This document shows positions 25,987 through 33,956 of a stretch of 64,000 bases of DNA, one piece after another. The stretch lies in NCBI GenBank assembly GCA_030680695.1, contig JAUXUT010000149.1:434001-498000 (forward strand), read 5' to 3'. The notes below the pieces were generated by a model. That model searched no databases and had not been told where the DNA came from. It saw only the letters and a program-made list of their open reading frames with translations. A program made the position numbers and the translations under genes. Each line of letters opens with the position of its first letter. Positions within the stretch are counted from its first letter, which is position 1. The DNA is from a bacterium (lineage in GTDB: Bacteria; Patescibacteria; Paceibacteria; UBA9973; UBA6065).

Positions 25987-26015
25987 ATTATACACCCTAC
26001 GGTGTTATTTGTCAA
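25987..26015 (-). promoter_or_regulatory. consensus promoter of the DGR target gene
   Basis: Minus strand TTGACA (26010-26015), 17-base spacer, TATAAT (25987-25992): a perfect sigma-70-type match. The spacer holds ACACC and GGTGT as a short palindrome. Start would be near 25980, giving a leader of about 150 nt. Confidence 0.75.
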
Positions 26016-26052
26016 TAGCCACCAAACCGGCCGAGTATGGCCATAAAAACCC

Positions 26053-27027
26053 CTATTCCAGCGCGCGAAGCGTCTTCACAAGACCGTCTTTAAACGCCTT
26101 CACCTGCGCGTCGTCGATGACCGAAACGTACATGACGTCCGGATTGAGCTTCTTGGCTTCCTTCACTCGCTTGTCCAAAGTTTCCTTGTCGACGAGATCG
26201 GTCTTGGTGAGGATTATGATTTCGCGCTTTTCGGCGAGCTCAGGGGAATACGCCTCGAGCTCTTTCCTGATGGCCGCGTGGGCGGCGGCGATGTCTTCGT
26301 GTTCAAGAGAGATGCAGTGCAGAATCATCTTGGTTCGCGAAATGTGGCGCAAGAACTTGTCGCCGAGGCCCTTTCCATCCGATGCACCTTCGATAAGTCC
26401 CGGAATGTCAGCGAGAATAAAACCGTACAAATCACCGAGGGCTGGTTCAAGGGTGGTGAACTGATATGCGGCCACTTTCGATTTCGCATTGGTGAGAGCG
26501 TTCAACAGAGACGATTTTCCAGCGTTCGGGAATCCCGCAAATCCGGCATCAACGACGAGCTTTAGGATGATATGAAAATCTGCTTCCTCGCCCTGGCGAC
26601 CGTCGGTCGTCTGTTCTGGTCGCTGGTTAGTCGAAGCCTTGAAATGTTCGTTTCCAAGACCATATCGTCCACCTTTTAAGACGAGTACCCGCTCGCCTTC
26701 CTTGAGAAGTTCGAAAGATTGTTCGGTATCTTTGTTGTACACGACCGATCCCACTGGCAATTTAAGTATAAGGTCTTCACCAGCACGACCTTCCATGCCT
26801 TTTTTGTCGCCACTCTTTCCGTCCTCAGCTTCAAAAAGTTTTATGTTGCGATAGCTCGCCAAAATACCGATGTCGCGAACCGCCTCGAAATATACGTCGC
26901 CTCCACGGCCGCCGTTTCCGCCTGCAGGTCCCATGAACTCCTTACCCTTCTCATGCAACCAGCGCACAACGCCAGAGCCGCCCTTGCCTGCCCTTACATG
27001 AAATGCTGCTTCGTCTACAAATGCCAT
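26053..27027 (-). CDS. obg: Obg/CgtA GTPase
   Basis: 324 aa. Gly-rich Obg fold (GGSGVVRWLHEKGKEFMGPA, 16-35) then the G domain with FPNAGKSSLLNALT, DIPGLIEGASDGKGLG and ILTKTDLVD. The C-terminal OCT extension of longer Obg proteins is absent. Acts in ribosome assembly and growth control. Confidence 0.93.
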   Translation of the reverse strand: MAFVDEAAFHVRAGKGGSGVVRWLHEKGKEFMGPAGGNGGRGGDVYFEAVRDIGILASYRNIKLFEAEDGKSGDKKGMEGRAGEDLILKLPVGSVVYNKDTEQSFELLKEGERVLVLKGGRYGLGNEHFKASTNQRPEQTTDGRQGEEADFHIILKLVVDAGFAGFPNAGKSSLLNALTNAKSKVAAYQFTTLEPALGDLYGFILADIPGLIEGASDGKGLGDKFLRHISRTKMILHCISLEHEDIAAAHAAIRKELEAYSPELAEKREIIILTKTDLVDKETLDKRVKEAKKLNPDVMYVSVIDDAQVKAFKDGLVKTLRALE

Positions 27028-27066
27028 AGTTGGTTTACATTAGCCGAAAACTGGCTAAATTGCTAC

Positions 27067-27957
27067 CTATTCGCCAAGCGCCTTCTTTGCGAGGGCGAGC
27101 GCACCCTCTTTTGTCTTGGTGACGGCCACGAATCTGCCGTTATGACAAAAAGTTGCGCCAGGCACACCGGACACTGTTTCAAGTTCCTCACCACGCAAGC
27201 CAGCCCATTCTGCTGGGAACGAAATGCGTGTTTCGAAACTTGTTTTGCTCACGGGGACGGCCTTCACATTCCACACACCAGTTTCTGTCGGCCGAATGAC
27301 GAATCGAGGCTCGGGATGCGAAATCAAAACGCTTCTCCACGGATATGGGCCATCGAGGACGATGATGCGTTTGTCTTCCGTCTTCTGATATATCTCTTCC
27401 GTTATCTTCTTGCCCATAACCTGCGCCTGAACTTTCAGGATCTCTCCTTCAAGCATGGCGACTGCGTACGACAAAGCGACGCGAAAACCACGATCAAAAT
27501 CCTGCTCCTCGTTCCAAACTGGGTTCCACGAGAAAAGAAAGTCTGAAAACGAATACACGGGCACAGGGCTGGTCGAACCTTTGGCGAGGTCTACGCCGTT
27601 ATCCATCGCGTCGGCAAAGGCAACTACGCTTTTATCGATATCATCCGCCGCATCCTTTGATCCGGTCAAATCTTCACCGTATTCTTTCCACACCAAACCA
27701 AATGATGCGTACGGTATGCCGTTTTCGCGCGCTCCTGCCCCACCTTTCTGGTGATGATCGAAACGCTGGCGCAACGGGTCATGGATGTCTCCCACATCAA
27801 CAACATAGTCTGCCTTTTCTATAATCTTCGGGTCGCGTGTACGAACCAGACGATACTTGCCTTTGAGGATTATGTGCAACACTGCCACGGCGCACACATC
27901 GTCGGGATGGAAATGATTGTCGTGCGTTACGACAAGTGGTCGGCGAGAAAAAATCAT
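27067..27957 (-). CDS. MYG1/UPF0160 family putative phosphoesterase
   Basis: 296 aa. THDNHFHPDDVCAVAVL near the start, VVDVGDIHDPLRQRFDHHQK, and later ADAMDNGVD match the DHH-like MYG1 family (predicted metal-dependent nuclease or phosphoesterase). His/Asp residues for the metal centre are kept. Function in bacteria is not established. Confidence 0.82.
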   Translation of the reverse strand: MIFSRRPLVVTHDNHFHPDDVCAVAVLHIILKGKYRLVRTRDPKIIEKADYVVDVGDIHDPLRQRFDHHQKGGAGARENGIPYASFGLVWKEYGEDLTGSKDAADDIDKSVVAFADAMDNGVDLAKGSTSPVPVYSFSDFLFSWNPVWNEEQDFDRGFRVALSYAVAMLEGEILKVQAQVMGKKITEEIYQKTEDKRIIVLDGPYPWRSVLISHPEPRFVIRPTETGVWNVKAVPVSKTSFETRISFPAEWAGLRGEELETVSGVPGATFCHNGRFVAVTKTKEGALALAKKALGE

Positions 27958-27966
27958 CGAGGTTTA

Positions 27967-28296
27967 TTAGATTTTTGAAGCAAGCCAGTTGGCTACCGAA
28001 ACAATCAATGCGCCGAGTACCGCGGCAAAGAAACCGCTGACCGAGAACCCTTCGACGAAAGTTCCGATGAACCAAAGAATGAGACCATTAACGACAAGAC
28101 CAAAGAGGCCCAAGGTGAGTATGTTCACCGGCAAAGTTATCAAGCTGATGAACGGCCTCACGACAAGATTTATAAGGCCGAGTATAATAGCGACAATGAG
28201 TGCTGGATAAAATCCGGCGACAACGATTCCGGATATGATGTATGGCAGTGCCATGATGGCCAGAACGACGATGAGAAGCCTTATGATGAATTTCAT
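27967..28296 (-). CDS. phage-holin-like/YvlD-type membrane protein
   Basis: 109 aa, four hydrophobic segments, with NLVVRPFISLITLPVNILTL typical of the phage holin family IV/DUF360 group. Not evidence for a prophage by itself; these are common chromosomal proteins. TATAAT lies six bases before the ATG, so the transcript is probably leaderless. Confidence 0.75.
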   Translation of the reverse strand: MKFIIRLLIVVLAIMALPYIISGIVVAGFYPALIVAIILGLINLVVRPFISLITLPVNILTLGLFGLVVNGLILWFIGTFVEGFSVSGFFAAVLGALIVSVANWLASKI

Positions 28297-28358
28297 ACAG
28301 AGATTATATATAATGTGCTCCTCTTTATAAAGGAAGCTTATCAGCTAAAAACAACCCC

Positions 28359-29666
28359 ATGGGAGCAATCAAGACGATCAAGGCAAGAGAAATACTGGAT
28401 TCACGCGGTAATCCAACGGTCGAAGTAGACATAACTCTCGTGGATGGTTCGTTTGGCAGGGCGGCCGTGCCTTCAGGTGCGTCAACAGGCAGCCATGAAG
28501 CTGTAGAGCTCCGCGACGGCGACAAGGATCGATTTGGTGGAAAGGGTGTCGTAAACGCCGTTGCAAACGTAAACGGTCCCATCGCCCAGGCACTCGTCGG
28601 CAGCAAAAAATTTGACCAAGCGTCCCTCGACAAAGCCCTCATTGACCTCGACGGAACCCCTAACAAGGGCAAGCTAGGTGCGAATGCTATCCTGGGTGTA
28701 TCGATGGCTTTTGCTCATGCAGAGGCGAAGTCACAGAAAATCCCCCTCTATGAATATTTCCATAAGATAAGCGGGATCAAAGAAAAAATGCGCCTCCCTG
28801 TCCCCTTAATGAACGTACTAAACGGGGGTAAGCACGCCGAGAACTCCACCGATCTCCAAGAATTCATGATTGTGCCTTACGGTGCGCCATCTTTCCGTGA
28901 GGCATTGCGATACGGCGCAGAGGTGTTCCATGCTCTGAAAAAAATACTTTCTAAAAAAGGTCTCAGCACCTCGGTCGGTGACGAGGGTGGTTACGCCCCC
29001 GCCCTGCCGAACAACGAAGCCGCAATTGAAACCATCATCGAGGCAATCAATGCCGCAGGATACACCCCAGGCATCGATATCGGCATCGCTATAGACGCCG
29101 CAGCAACCGAGATATACGAACCAAACAGCAATGGTAGTGTATACAACCTCAAAACCGAAGGTCGCAAGCTCTCGTCGAAAGAAATGATCGAATACTATGC
29201 GGACTGGTGCAAGAAATATCCAATTGTCTCAATCGAGGACGGTCTGGCAGAAGACGACTGGGACGGATATGTGGTAATGACAAAGAAACTTGGCAAGTCC
29301 TTGCAGATTATCGGCGACGACTTGTTCGTCACTAATATTGACCGCCTTGGAAAAGGTATTGAAAAAGGTGTCTGTAACTCGATCCTCATTAAACTCAATC
29401 AAATCGGAACCGTAACGGAAACCATCAGTGCTATCAAGATGGCAACCAAGGCTGGGTACAAGTCTGTCGTTTCTCACCGCTCGGGCGAAACCGAAGACAC
29501 CACTATTGCCGACTTAGTCGTTGGTTTGGGCACTGGTCAGATCAAAACCGGATCAGCATCGCGAACAGACCGCGTCGCCAAATACAACCAACTCTTGCGC
29601 ATCGAAGAAGCCCTCGACAAAAAGGCGATATTCCCTGGCAAGTCTGCGTTTAAAGCGAACGCCTAG
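28359..29666 (+). CDS. eno: enolase
   Basis: 435 aa, complete. EILDSRGNPTVEVDI near the start, VGDEGGYAP, metal-ligand SIEDGLAEDDWDG, GDDLFVTN, LIKLNQIGTVTET and SHRSGETEDTTIADL all present. Converts 2-phosphoglycerate to phosphoenolpyruvate; pyruvate kinase is also in the window. An AAGGAAG lies too far (about 22 bases) from the ATG to act as Shine-Dalgarno. Confidence 0.96.
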   Translation: MGAIKTIKAREILDSRGNPTVEVDITLVDGSFGRAAVPSGASTGSHEAVELRDGDKDRFGGKGVVNAVANVNGPIAQALVGSKKFDQASLDKALIDLDGTPNKGKLGANAILGVSMAFAHAEAKSQKIPLYEYFHKISGIKEKMRLPVPLMNVLNGGKHAENSTDLQEFMIVPYGAPSFREALRYGAEVFHALKKILSKKGLSTSVGDEGGYAPALPNNEAAIETIIEAINAAGYTPGIDIGIAIDAAATEIYEPNSNGSVYNLKTEGRKLSSKEMIEYYADWCKKYPIVSIEDGLAEDDWDGYVVMTKKLGKSLQIIGDDLFVTNIDRLGKGIEKGVCNSILIKLNQIGTVTETISAIKMATKAGYKSVVSHRSGETEDTTIADLVVGLGTGQIKTGSASRTDRVAKYNQLLRIEEALDKKAIFPGKSAFKANA

Positions 29667-29696
29667 TCAGGACACCATAAGTCACAAGGTATGAAA

Positions 29697-29722
29697 AAGC
29701 CACCCTCCATAGGGTGGCTTTG
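29697..29722. terminator. bidirectional terminator between enolase and a convergent gene
   Basis: Stem AAAGCCACCCT / AGGGTGGCTTT with loop CCAT. T-rich on both sides (TTTTT in the minus direction), so it can end both eno and the gene at 29748. Confidence 0.75.
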
Positions 29723-29747
29723 CTGTAAAATCACTCTCACCGACCAG

Positions 29748-30230
29748 TTACAAGAAGTATTCCTTCGGAAGGGCGAAGCGGAGGATGATATCCTCCATCT
29801 CGGCCCGATCGATGAACACCGCGCAGTAACGGCTCGGGAGCACGGCGCCCGAATCGGTGTAAGCCACTTCCTGACGCTTGGTCTTGAGCTTGAGCTCGTT
29901 GAACAAGAGGACAGGAAGCGCACGAAAGAGGAGAATCTGGCTCTCCCGGATTCCCGGATGACGGCAGTGGGGGCAAACGTCGCCCACATCCGGACGATCG
30001 AAACACGAGCAATGCTGGTCCTGATCGATCTCATTACGGAAGTCCCCGTCAACGATTTGGTCCTCGTTGATGATGGGGCTACCGTGGTGCCCCGTGGGTT
30101 TGATGAGCCGAAGTCGATCGCCGTGGAATTCATCAGAATCTTCATCAACGACGAATCTTTCGCCATCGAATCGTATTCCGGTTTCCCTGGCAACTTCTGC
30201 CCGACAATGAACTGATGATTTAGCCATCAT
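29748..30230 (-). CDS. hypothetical protein with a Cys cluster
   Basis: 160 aa, not recognised. A C-x-C and C-x2-C set (HCSCF, VCPHC) about 20 residues apart could bind zinc. Preceded by its own promoter and a purine-rich GAAAGGA eight bases before the ATG, and followed by a terminator: a single-gene unit. This frame is chosen over the overlapping plus-strand frame because promoter and terminator fit the minus strand. Confidence 0.55.
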   Translation of the reverse strand: MMAKSSVHCRAEVARETGIRFDGERFVVDEDSDEFHGDRLRLIKPTGHHGSPIINEDQIVDGDFRNEIDQDQHCSCFDRPDVGDVCPHCRHPGIRESQILLFRALPVLLFNELKLKTKRQEVAYTDSGAVLPSRYCAVFIDRAEMEDIILRFALPKEYFL

Positions 30231-30286
30231 GGACTGGGGTCCTTTCTAGGTACTTTTTTGAGGTTAACTACCTTAATTCACTATCA

Positions 30287-30315
30287 ATTATATCACTTTA
30301 TTATGTAAAAAGCAA
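30287..30315 (-). promoter_or_regulatory. promoter of the gene at 29748-30230
   Basis: TTGCTT (30310-30315), 17-base spacer, TATAAT (30287-30292). The initial transcript begins with ATAGTGAATTAA, which is also found after the promoter at 39026-39054. Confidence 0.6.
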
Positions 30316-30331
30316 GGGTTATCCCCATCCT

Positions 30332-32908
30332 TTATTTCTTCACCACCCATCCATCCTTCAGGTGTTGATCGAGTTTCTTGAACTTAATTTCTTTTTCTTC
30401 GCCGCCTTTCACGACAATAATTTTCTCGTTGCGGCCAGTCTTATCGCCACCCGCGATTGATGCACCACCTGAACCGTTCCCGCCTGTATGTCCTTGGGCA
30501 AGGATACCCTTGGCGTCAGATTCGACGGTATTGAGCGGTTTCATCTCGACCGCCATACCACCCACGTTTGGCAAAAGGGTTACGATCTGGCCGTTAACAG
30601 AATTCTGCATAGCCCTGAACAACATAAGGCCTTCCCTCTTGTATTCTACGAGCGGATCACGCTGACCGTATGCACGCAAGTTAACCGACGAGCGGAGGTA
30701 ATCCATGGCTTCGAGGTGCTCGACCCAAAACATGTCTATGGTCTGCAAAAATAGTGTTCGAATGGCCGAAGCAAAAGCCTGCTCGCCCAATTGTTCGCGC
30801 CTCGATTTGATAGTGCCCATTACCTGCGCATCATTCTCATCAACGATGGCCATAAGTTCGGAAATGACTTCTTCGTCCGTGCCAACGAGCATCTTGCGTC
30901 GCCTCTCGTACACCGACTTGCGGTGGATATTCATGACGTCATCGAACTCGAGCACGTGTTTACGGGAGTCGAAGTTGAAACCTTCAATCCTCGTCTGAGC
31001 AGTTTCAAGAGAACGTGTTATCAATCCATTTACGATTGGTTCATCCTCGGCAATTCCGAAACGGCCCATCATATTCTTGATCATATCGGTTGCGAAAACG
31101 CGCATGAGGCTGTCCTCGAGCGACACAAAGAATTGCGTCGCACCGGCGTCACCTTGGCGTCCAGATCGTCCGCGCAATTGGTTGTCGATGCGACGGGCTT
31201 CATGGCGTTCTGTGCCCAGAACAAACAAACCTCCGGCGGCCTTCACCTTCTCGCCTTCCTCCTGAACTCGGGCATGGTCTTCAGGAGAAGTCGGCACACC
31301 GCCCAATTTTATGTCGACACCTCGTCCGGCCATGTTTGTTGCAATCGTCACTGCACCAAACCTTCCTGCCTGGGCAGTGATCTCGCCTTCCCGTTCGTGG
31401 TTTTTGGCGTTCAAAGTCTCGTGCTTTACGCCTTCTCTACGAAGGTACTCGGAAAGAAGTTCGTTCTTCTCGATCGATACGGTTCCGATCAGCACTGGCT
31501 GACCTTTCTGATTCAACTCCTTTACCTTGCGGGCAATGGCCTTGAACTTCCCTGTCTCGGTCTGGAATATGTTGTCGTTGTGATCTATTCGCGCAATCGG
31601 TCTATTGGTAGGCACCGCGATAGTATTGAGACCATACACTTTGAAAAATTCCTCGCGCGAAGTAAGCGCCGTTCCGGTCATACCGGCGAGCTTCTTGTAT
31701 AACCTGAAGAAATTCTGGTACGTGATCGATGCGTAGGTGCGAGATTCTTTTTGAATAACGACTCCTTCTTTGGCCTCAATCGCCTGATGTAGACCTTCGG
31801 ACCAGCGGCGGCCAGGCTGCATTCGTCCTGTGAACTCGTCGACAATTACAATTTCATCACCACGGACAACATATTCCTTGTCTTTATTAAAAAGCGCTTT
31901 GGCGCGCACGGCTGTTTCGAGATGATGGACGTATTTCACACCACGGTCGGTGTAAATATTGTCGATACCAAGGAGTTTCTCGGCCTTGGTAATACCTGCA
32001 TCGGTCAAAAGTATAGCCTTCCTCTTTTCATCGACGGTATAATCATCTTCCTTAACCATATTGGTCGCGATTTTGGCGAACATGCGGTACAGGTCCTCTG
32101 ATTCGGATGTGGCGGCCGAAATAATGAGCGGGGTCCTGGCCTCATCGATAAGGATGGAGTCAACTTCGTCCACAATGGCGTAGTTCCATTCACGCTGACG
32201 CAGGGCGTTAGGTGAATATTCAAGATTGTCACGTAGATAATCAAAGCCGAATTCCTGATTCGTTCCGTAAGTTATGTCTGCCCTGTACGCCTCGATGCGT
32301 GTGCACGGTTTGAGAAAGTCATAGGCCACTTTGAATGACCCTGTCTCGTCGCGTTTTTCATCAGCGGCTGCTTCGTCCTTTGGCTCAGCATAATGCTTGG
32401 CATCGTAAAGATATGATGCCTCGTGGTTAATGATGCCCGTCGAAATGCCGAGGAAATCATAAATCTGTCCCATCCAAGCTGCATCGCGACGCGACAGGTA
32501 ATCGTTAACCGTGATGACATGCACACCCTTTCCTGTGAGTGCGTTGAGATACGCAGGGAGAGTCGCAACCAAAGTCTTGCCTTCTCCAGTGCGCATCTCG
32601 GCGATGCCAGATTGATTTAATATTGCTCCACCAATCATCTGTACATCAAAGTGCCTCTGCCCAAGAGTTCGCCTGGCGGCCTCGCGCACTACAGCGAAAG
32701 CTTCAGAAAGGATTTCGTCGAGAGTCTCTGCTTTGCCGTTCTTACCAGAGAGGCGATCCTTGAATTCCTGTGTTTTACCCCGCAACGCTTCATTCGAAAG
32801 AGCACTAATCGCAGGTTCAAAGGCGTTTATAACAGGCACAAGGGCCTGAAAAGGTTTAAGATCTCGGGAATTCTGGTCACCGAACAGCTTGCTGAATATA
32901 GATGCCAT
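30332..32908 (-). CDS. secA: preprotein translocase ATPase SecA
   Basis: About 858 aa from ATG 32908 (MASIFSKLFGDQ); a few codons upstream are also open. DEAD motor with MRTGEGKTLVATLPAYL, VDEVDSILIDEARTPL, the preprotein-binding insert, second ATPase half with GRGVDIKLGG and GRSGRQGDAG, and helical scaffold. The C-terminal zinc-binding tail of many SecA proteins is lacking; it ends in a Gly/Lys-rich stretch. Drives Sec export of the envelope proteins in this window. Begins 12 bases after the murB stop. Confidence 0.95.
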   Translation of the reverse strand: MASIFSKLFGDQNSRDLKPFQALVPVINAFEPAISALSNEALRGKTQEFKDRLSGKNGKAETLDEILSEAFAVVREAARRTLGQRHFDVQMIGGAILNQSGIAEMRTGEGKTLVATLPAYLNALTGKGVHVITVNDYLSRRDAAWMGQIYDFLGISTGIINHEASYLYDAKHYAEPKDEAAADEKRDETGSFKVAYDFLKPCTRIEAYRADITYGTNQEFGFDYLRDNLEYSPNALRQREWNYAIVDEVDSILIDEARTPLIISAATSESEDLYRMFAKIATNMVKEDDYTVDEKRKAILLTDAGITKAEKLLGIDNIYTDRGVKYVHHLETAVRAKALFNKDKEYVVRGDEIVIVDEFTGRMQPGRRWSEGLHQAIEAKEGVVIQKESRTYASITYQNFFRLYKKLAGMTGTALTSREEFFKVYGLNTIAVPTNRPIARIDHNDNIFQTETGKFKAIARKVKELNQKGQPVLIGTVSIEKNELLSEYLRREGVKHETLNAKNHEREGEITAQAGRFGAVTIATNMAGRGVDIKLGGVPTSPEDHARVQEEGEKVKAAGGLFVLGTERHEARRIDNQLRGRSGRQGDAGATQFFVSLEDSLMRVFATDMIKNMMGRFGIAEDEPIVNGLITRSLETAQTRIEGFNFDSRKHVLEFDDVMNIHRKSVYERRRKMLVGTDEEVISELMAIVDENDAQVMGTIKSRREQLGEQAFASAIRTLFLQTIDMFWVEHLEAMDYLRSSVNLRAYGQRDPLVEYKREGLMLFRAMQNSVNGQIVTLLPNVGGMAVEMKPLNTVESDAKGILAQGHTGGNGSGGASIAGGDKTGRNEKIIVVKGGEEKEIKFKKLDQHLKDGWVVKK

Positions 32909-32919
32909 AGACGGCCATT

Positions 32920-33948
32920 CTAACACGAAAGGCTTTTGACTTCTCGTTCTATATCTATGCCTGTTTTCTCCTTTACGGCGCGCTCTATGGCCGTGGCGAA
33001 GGCTTCGACTTCACTCGCGGTAGCGCCCGATTCTGCATATAAAACAAGTGGCTGATTCTTGTATAAACTAACCTTCCCTATCTTGTGGCCCTTAAGTCCG
33101 CAGACGTGATCAAGAATCCAGGCAAGCGGAATTTTCACCAAACCCTCCGGCGCCGGAAATGATGGAACGAGCGGATACGCCACTTTGAGCTTTTCATATA
33201 CATCAATTGATATAATCTGGTTTTTCCAAAAAGATCCCGCTGTTCCAAATTGTGAAAGGTCTGGAAACTTGCCAGAACGAATCTTTACGACCGCGTCGCG
33301 AATCTGAACAATGGACGGCTTTTCTTCGTTTGTGAAATATTCCTTGATGTCTTTGTACGAGAGATTTGGTCGAGGCAAGCGAGATACACGAAACTCAACA
33401 TGTGTTATGAAAAAATTCTTTCCTTCTACAGTCTTGAAAAAACTTTCTCGATACGAAAATCCACATTCAGTGTTTGAAAATGTTCGTTGCTCGCCTGTGC
33501 GAATATCGACGGTTCGTACAGATTCAATGGCATCTTTGACTTCAATACCGTACGCGCCAATGTTTTGCACTGGCGCCGCACCGACCGTTCCTGGTATGGC
33601 GGATAGGTTTTCAATCCCCCAATAGCCATTGTTGATGCAGTATTCCACAAACCCGTCCCATGATTCTCCTGCACCAACATCAATAAAAACTAAATTTTCT
33701 TGCTCGCGAACTTCTACCCCCTTAATCTCGTTCTTAATAACAAGGCCTTCAAAACCAGAGTCGGCAACGAGTAAGTTCGAACCGCCACCCAAAATAAAAA
33801 CTGGCGCTGATTGCGCGTGAGCAAACGTGATTGCATCAGCAAGCTCATTTTCTGATGACACGCGTGCGAAATATCGAGCATTCCCACCAATGCGGAATGT
33901 TGTGTGTGCCGCAAGCGGCTCGTTCTCACGGATATCCAATGCTTCCAT
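32920..33948 (-). CDS. murB: UDP-N-acetylenolpyruvoylglucosamine reductase
   Basis: 342 aa, type I MurB. FAD-binding TTFRIGGNARYFARV and ILGGGSNLLVAD, then IPGTVGAAPVQNIGAYG and SYRESFFK. Second committed step of peptidoglycan precursor synthesis. TATAAT lies seven bases before the ATG, so it is probably leaderless and heads the murB-secA pair. Confidence 0.93.
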   Translation of the reverse strand: MEALDIRENEPLAAHTTFRIGGNARYFARVSSENELADAITFAHAQSAPVFILGGGSNLLVADSGFEGLVIKNEIKGVEVREQENLVFIDVGAGESWDGFVEYCINNGYWGIENLSAIPGTVGAAPVQNIGAYGIEVKDAIESVRTVDIRTGEQRTFSNTECGFSYRESFFKTVEGKNFFITHVEFRVSRLPRPNLSYKDIKEYFTNEEKPSIVQIRDAVVKIRSGKFPDLSQFGTAGSFWKNQIISIDVYEKLKVAYPLVPSFPAPEGLVKIPLAWILDHVCGLKGHKIGKVSLYKNQPLVLYAESGATASEVEAFATAIERAVKEKTGIDIEREVKSLSC

Positions 33949-33956
33949 AAGCCGGA

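Noticed and set aside
27967..28296. Prophage, from the holin-like gene
   Set aside because: No other phage genes nearby; this family is common in chromosomes.
29691..30215. 174-codon plus-strand frame
   Set aside because: Promoter, purine-rich leader and terminator fit the overlapping minus-strand gene; the Cys cluster is also on that strand.
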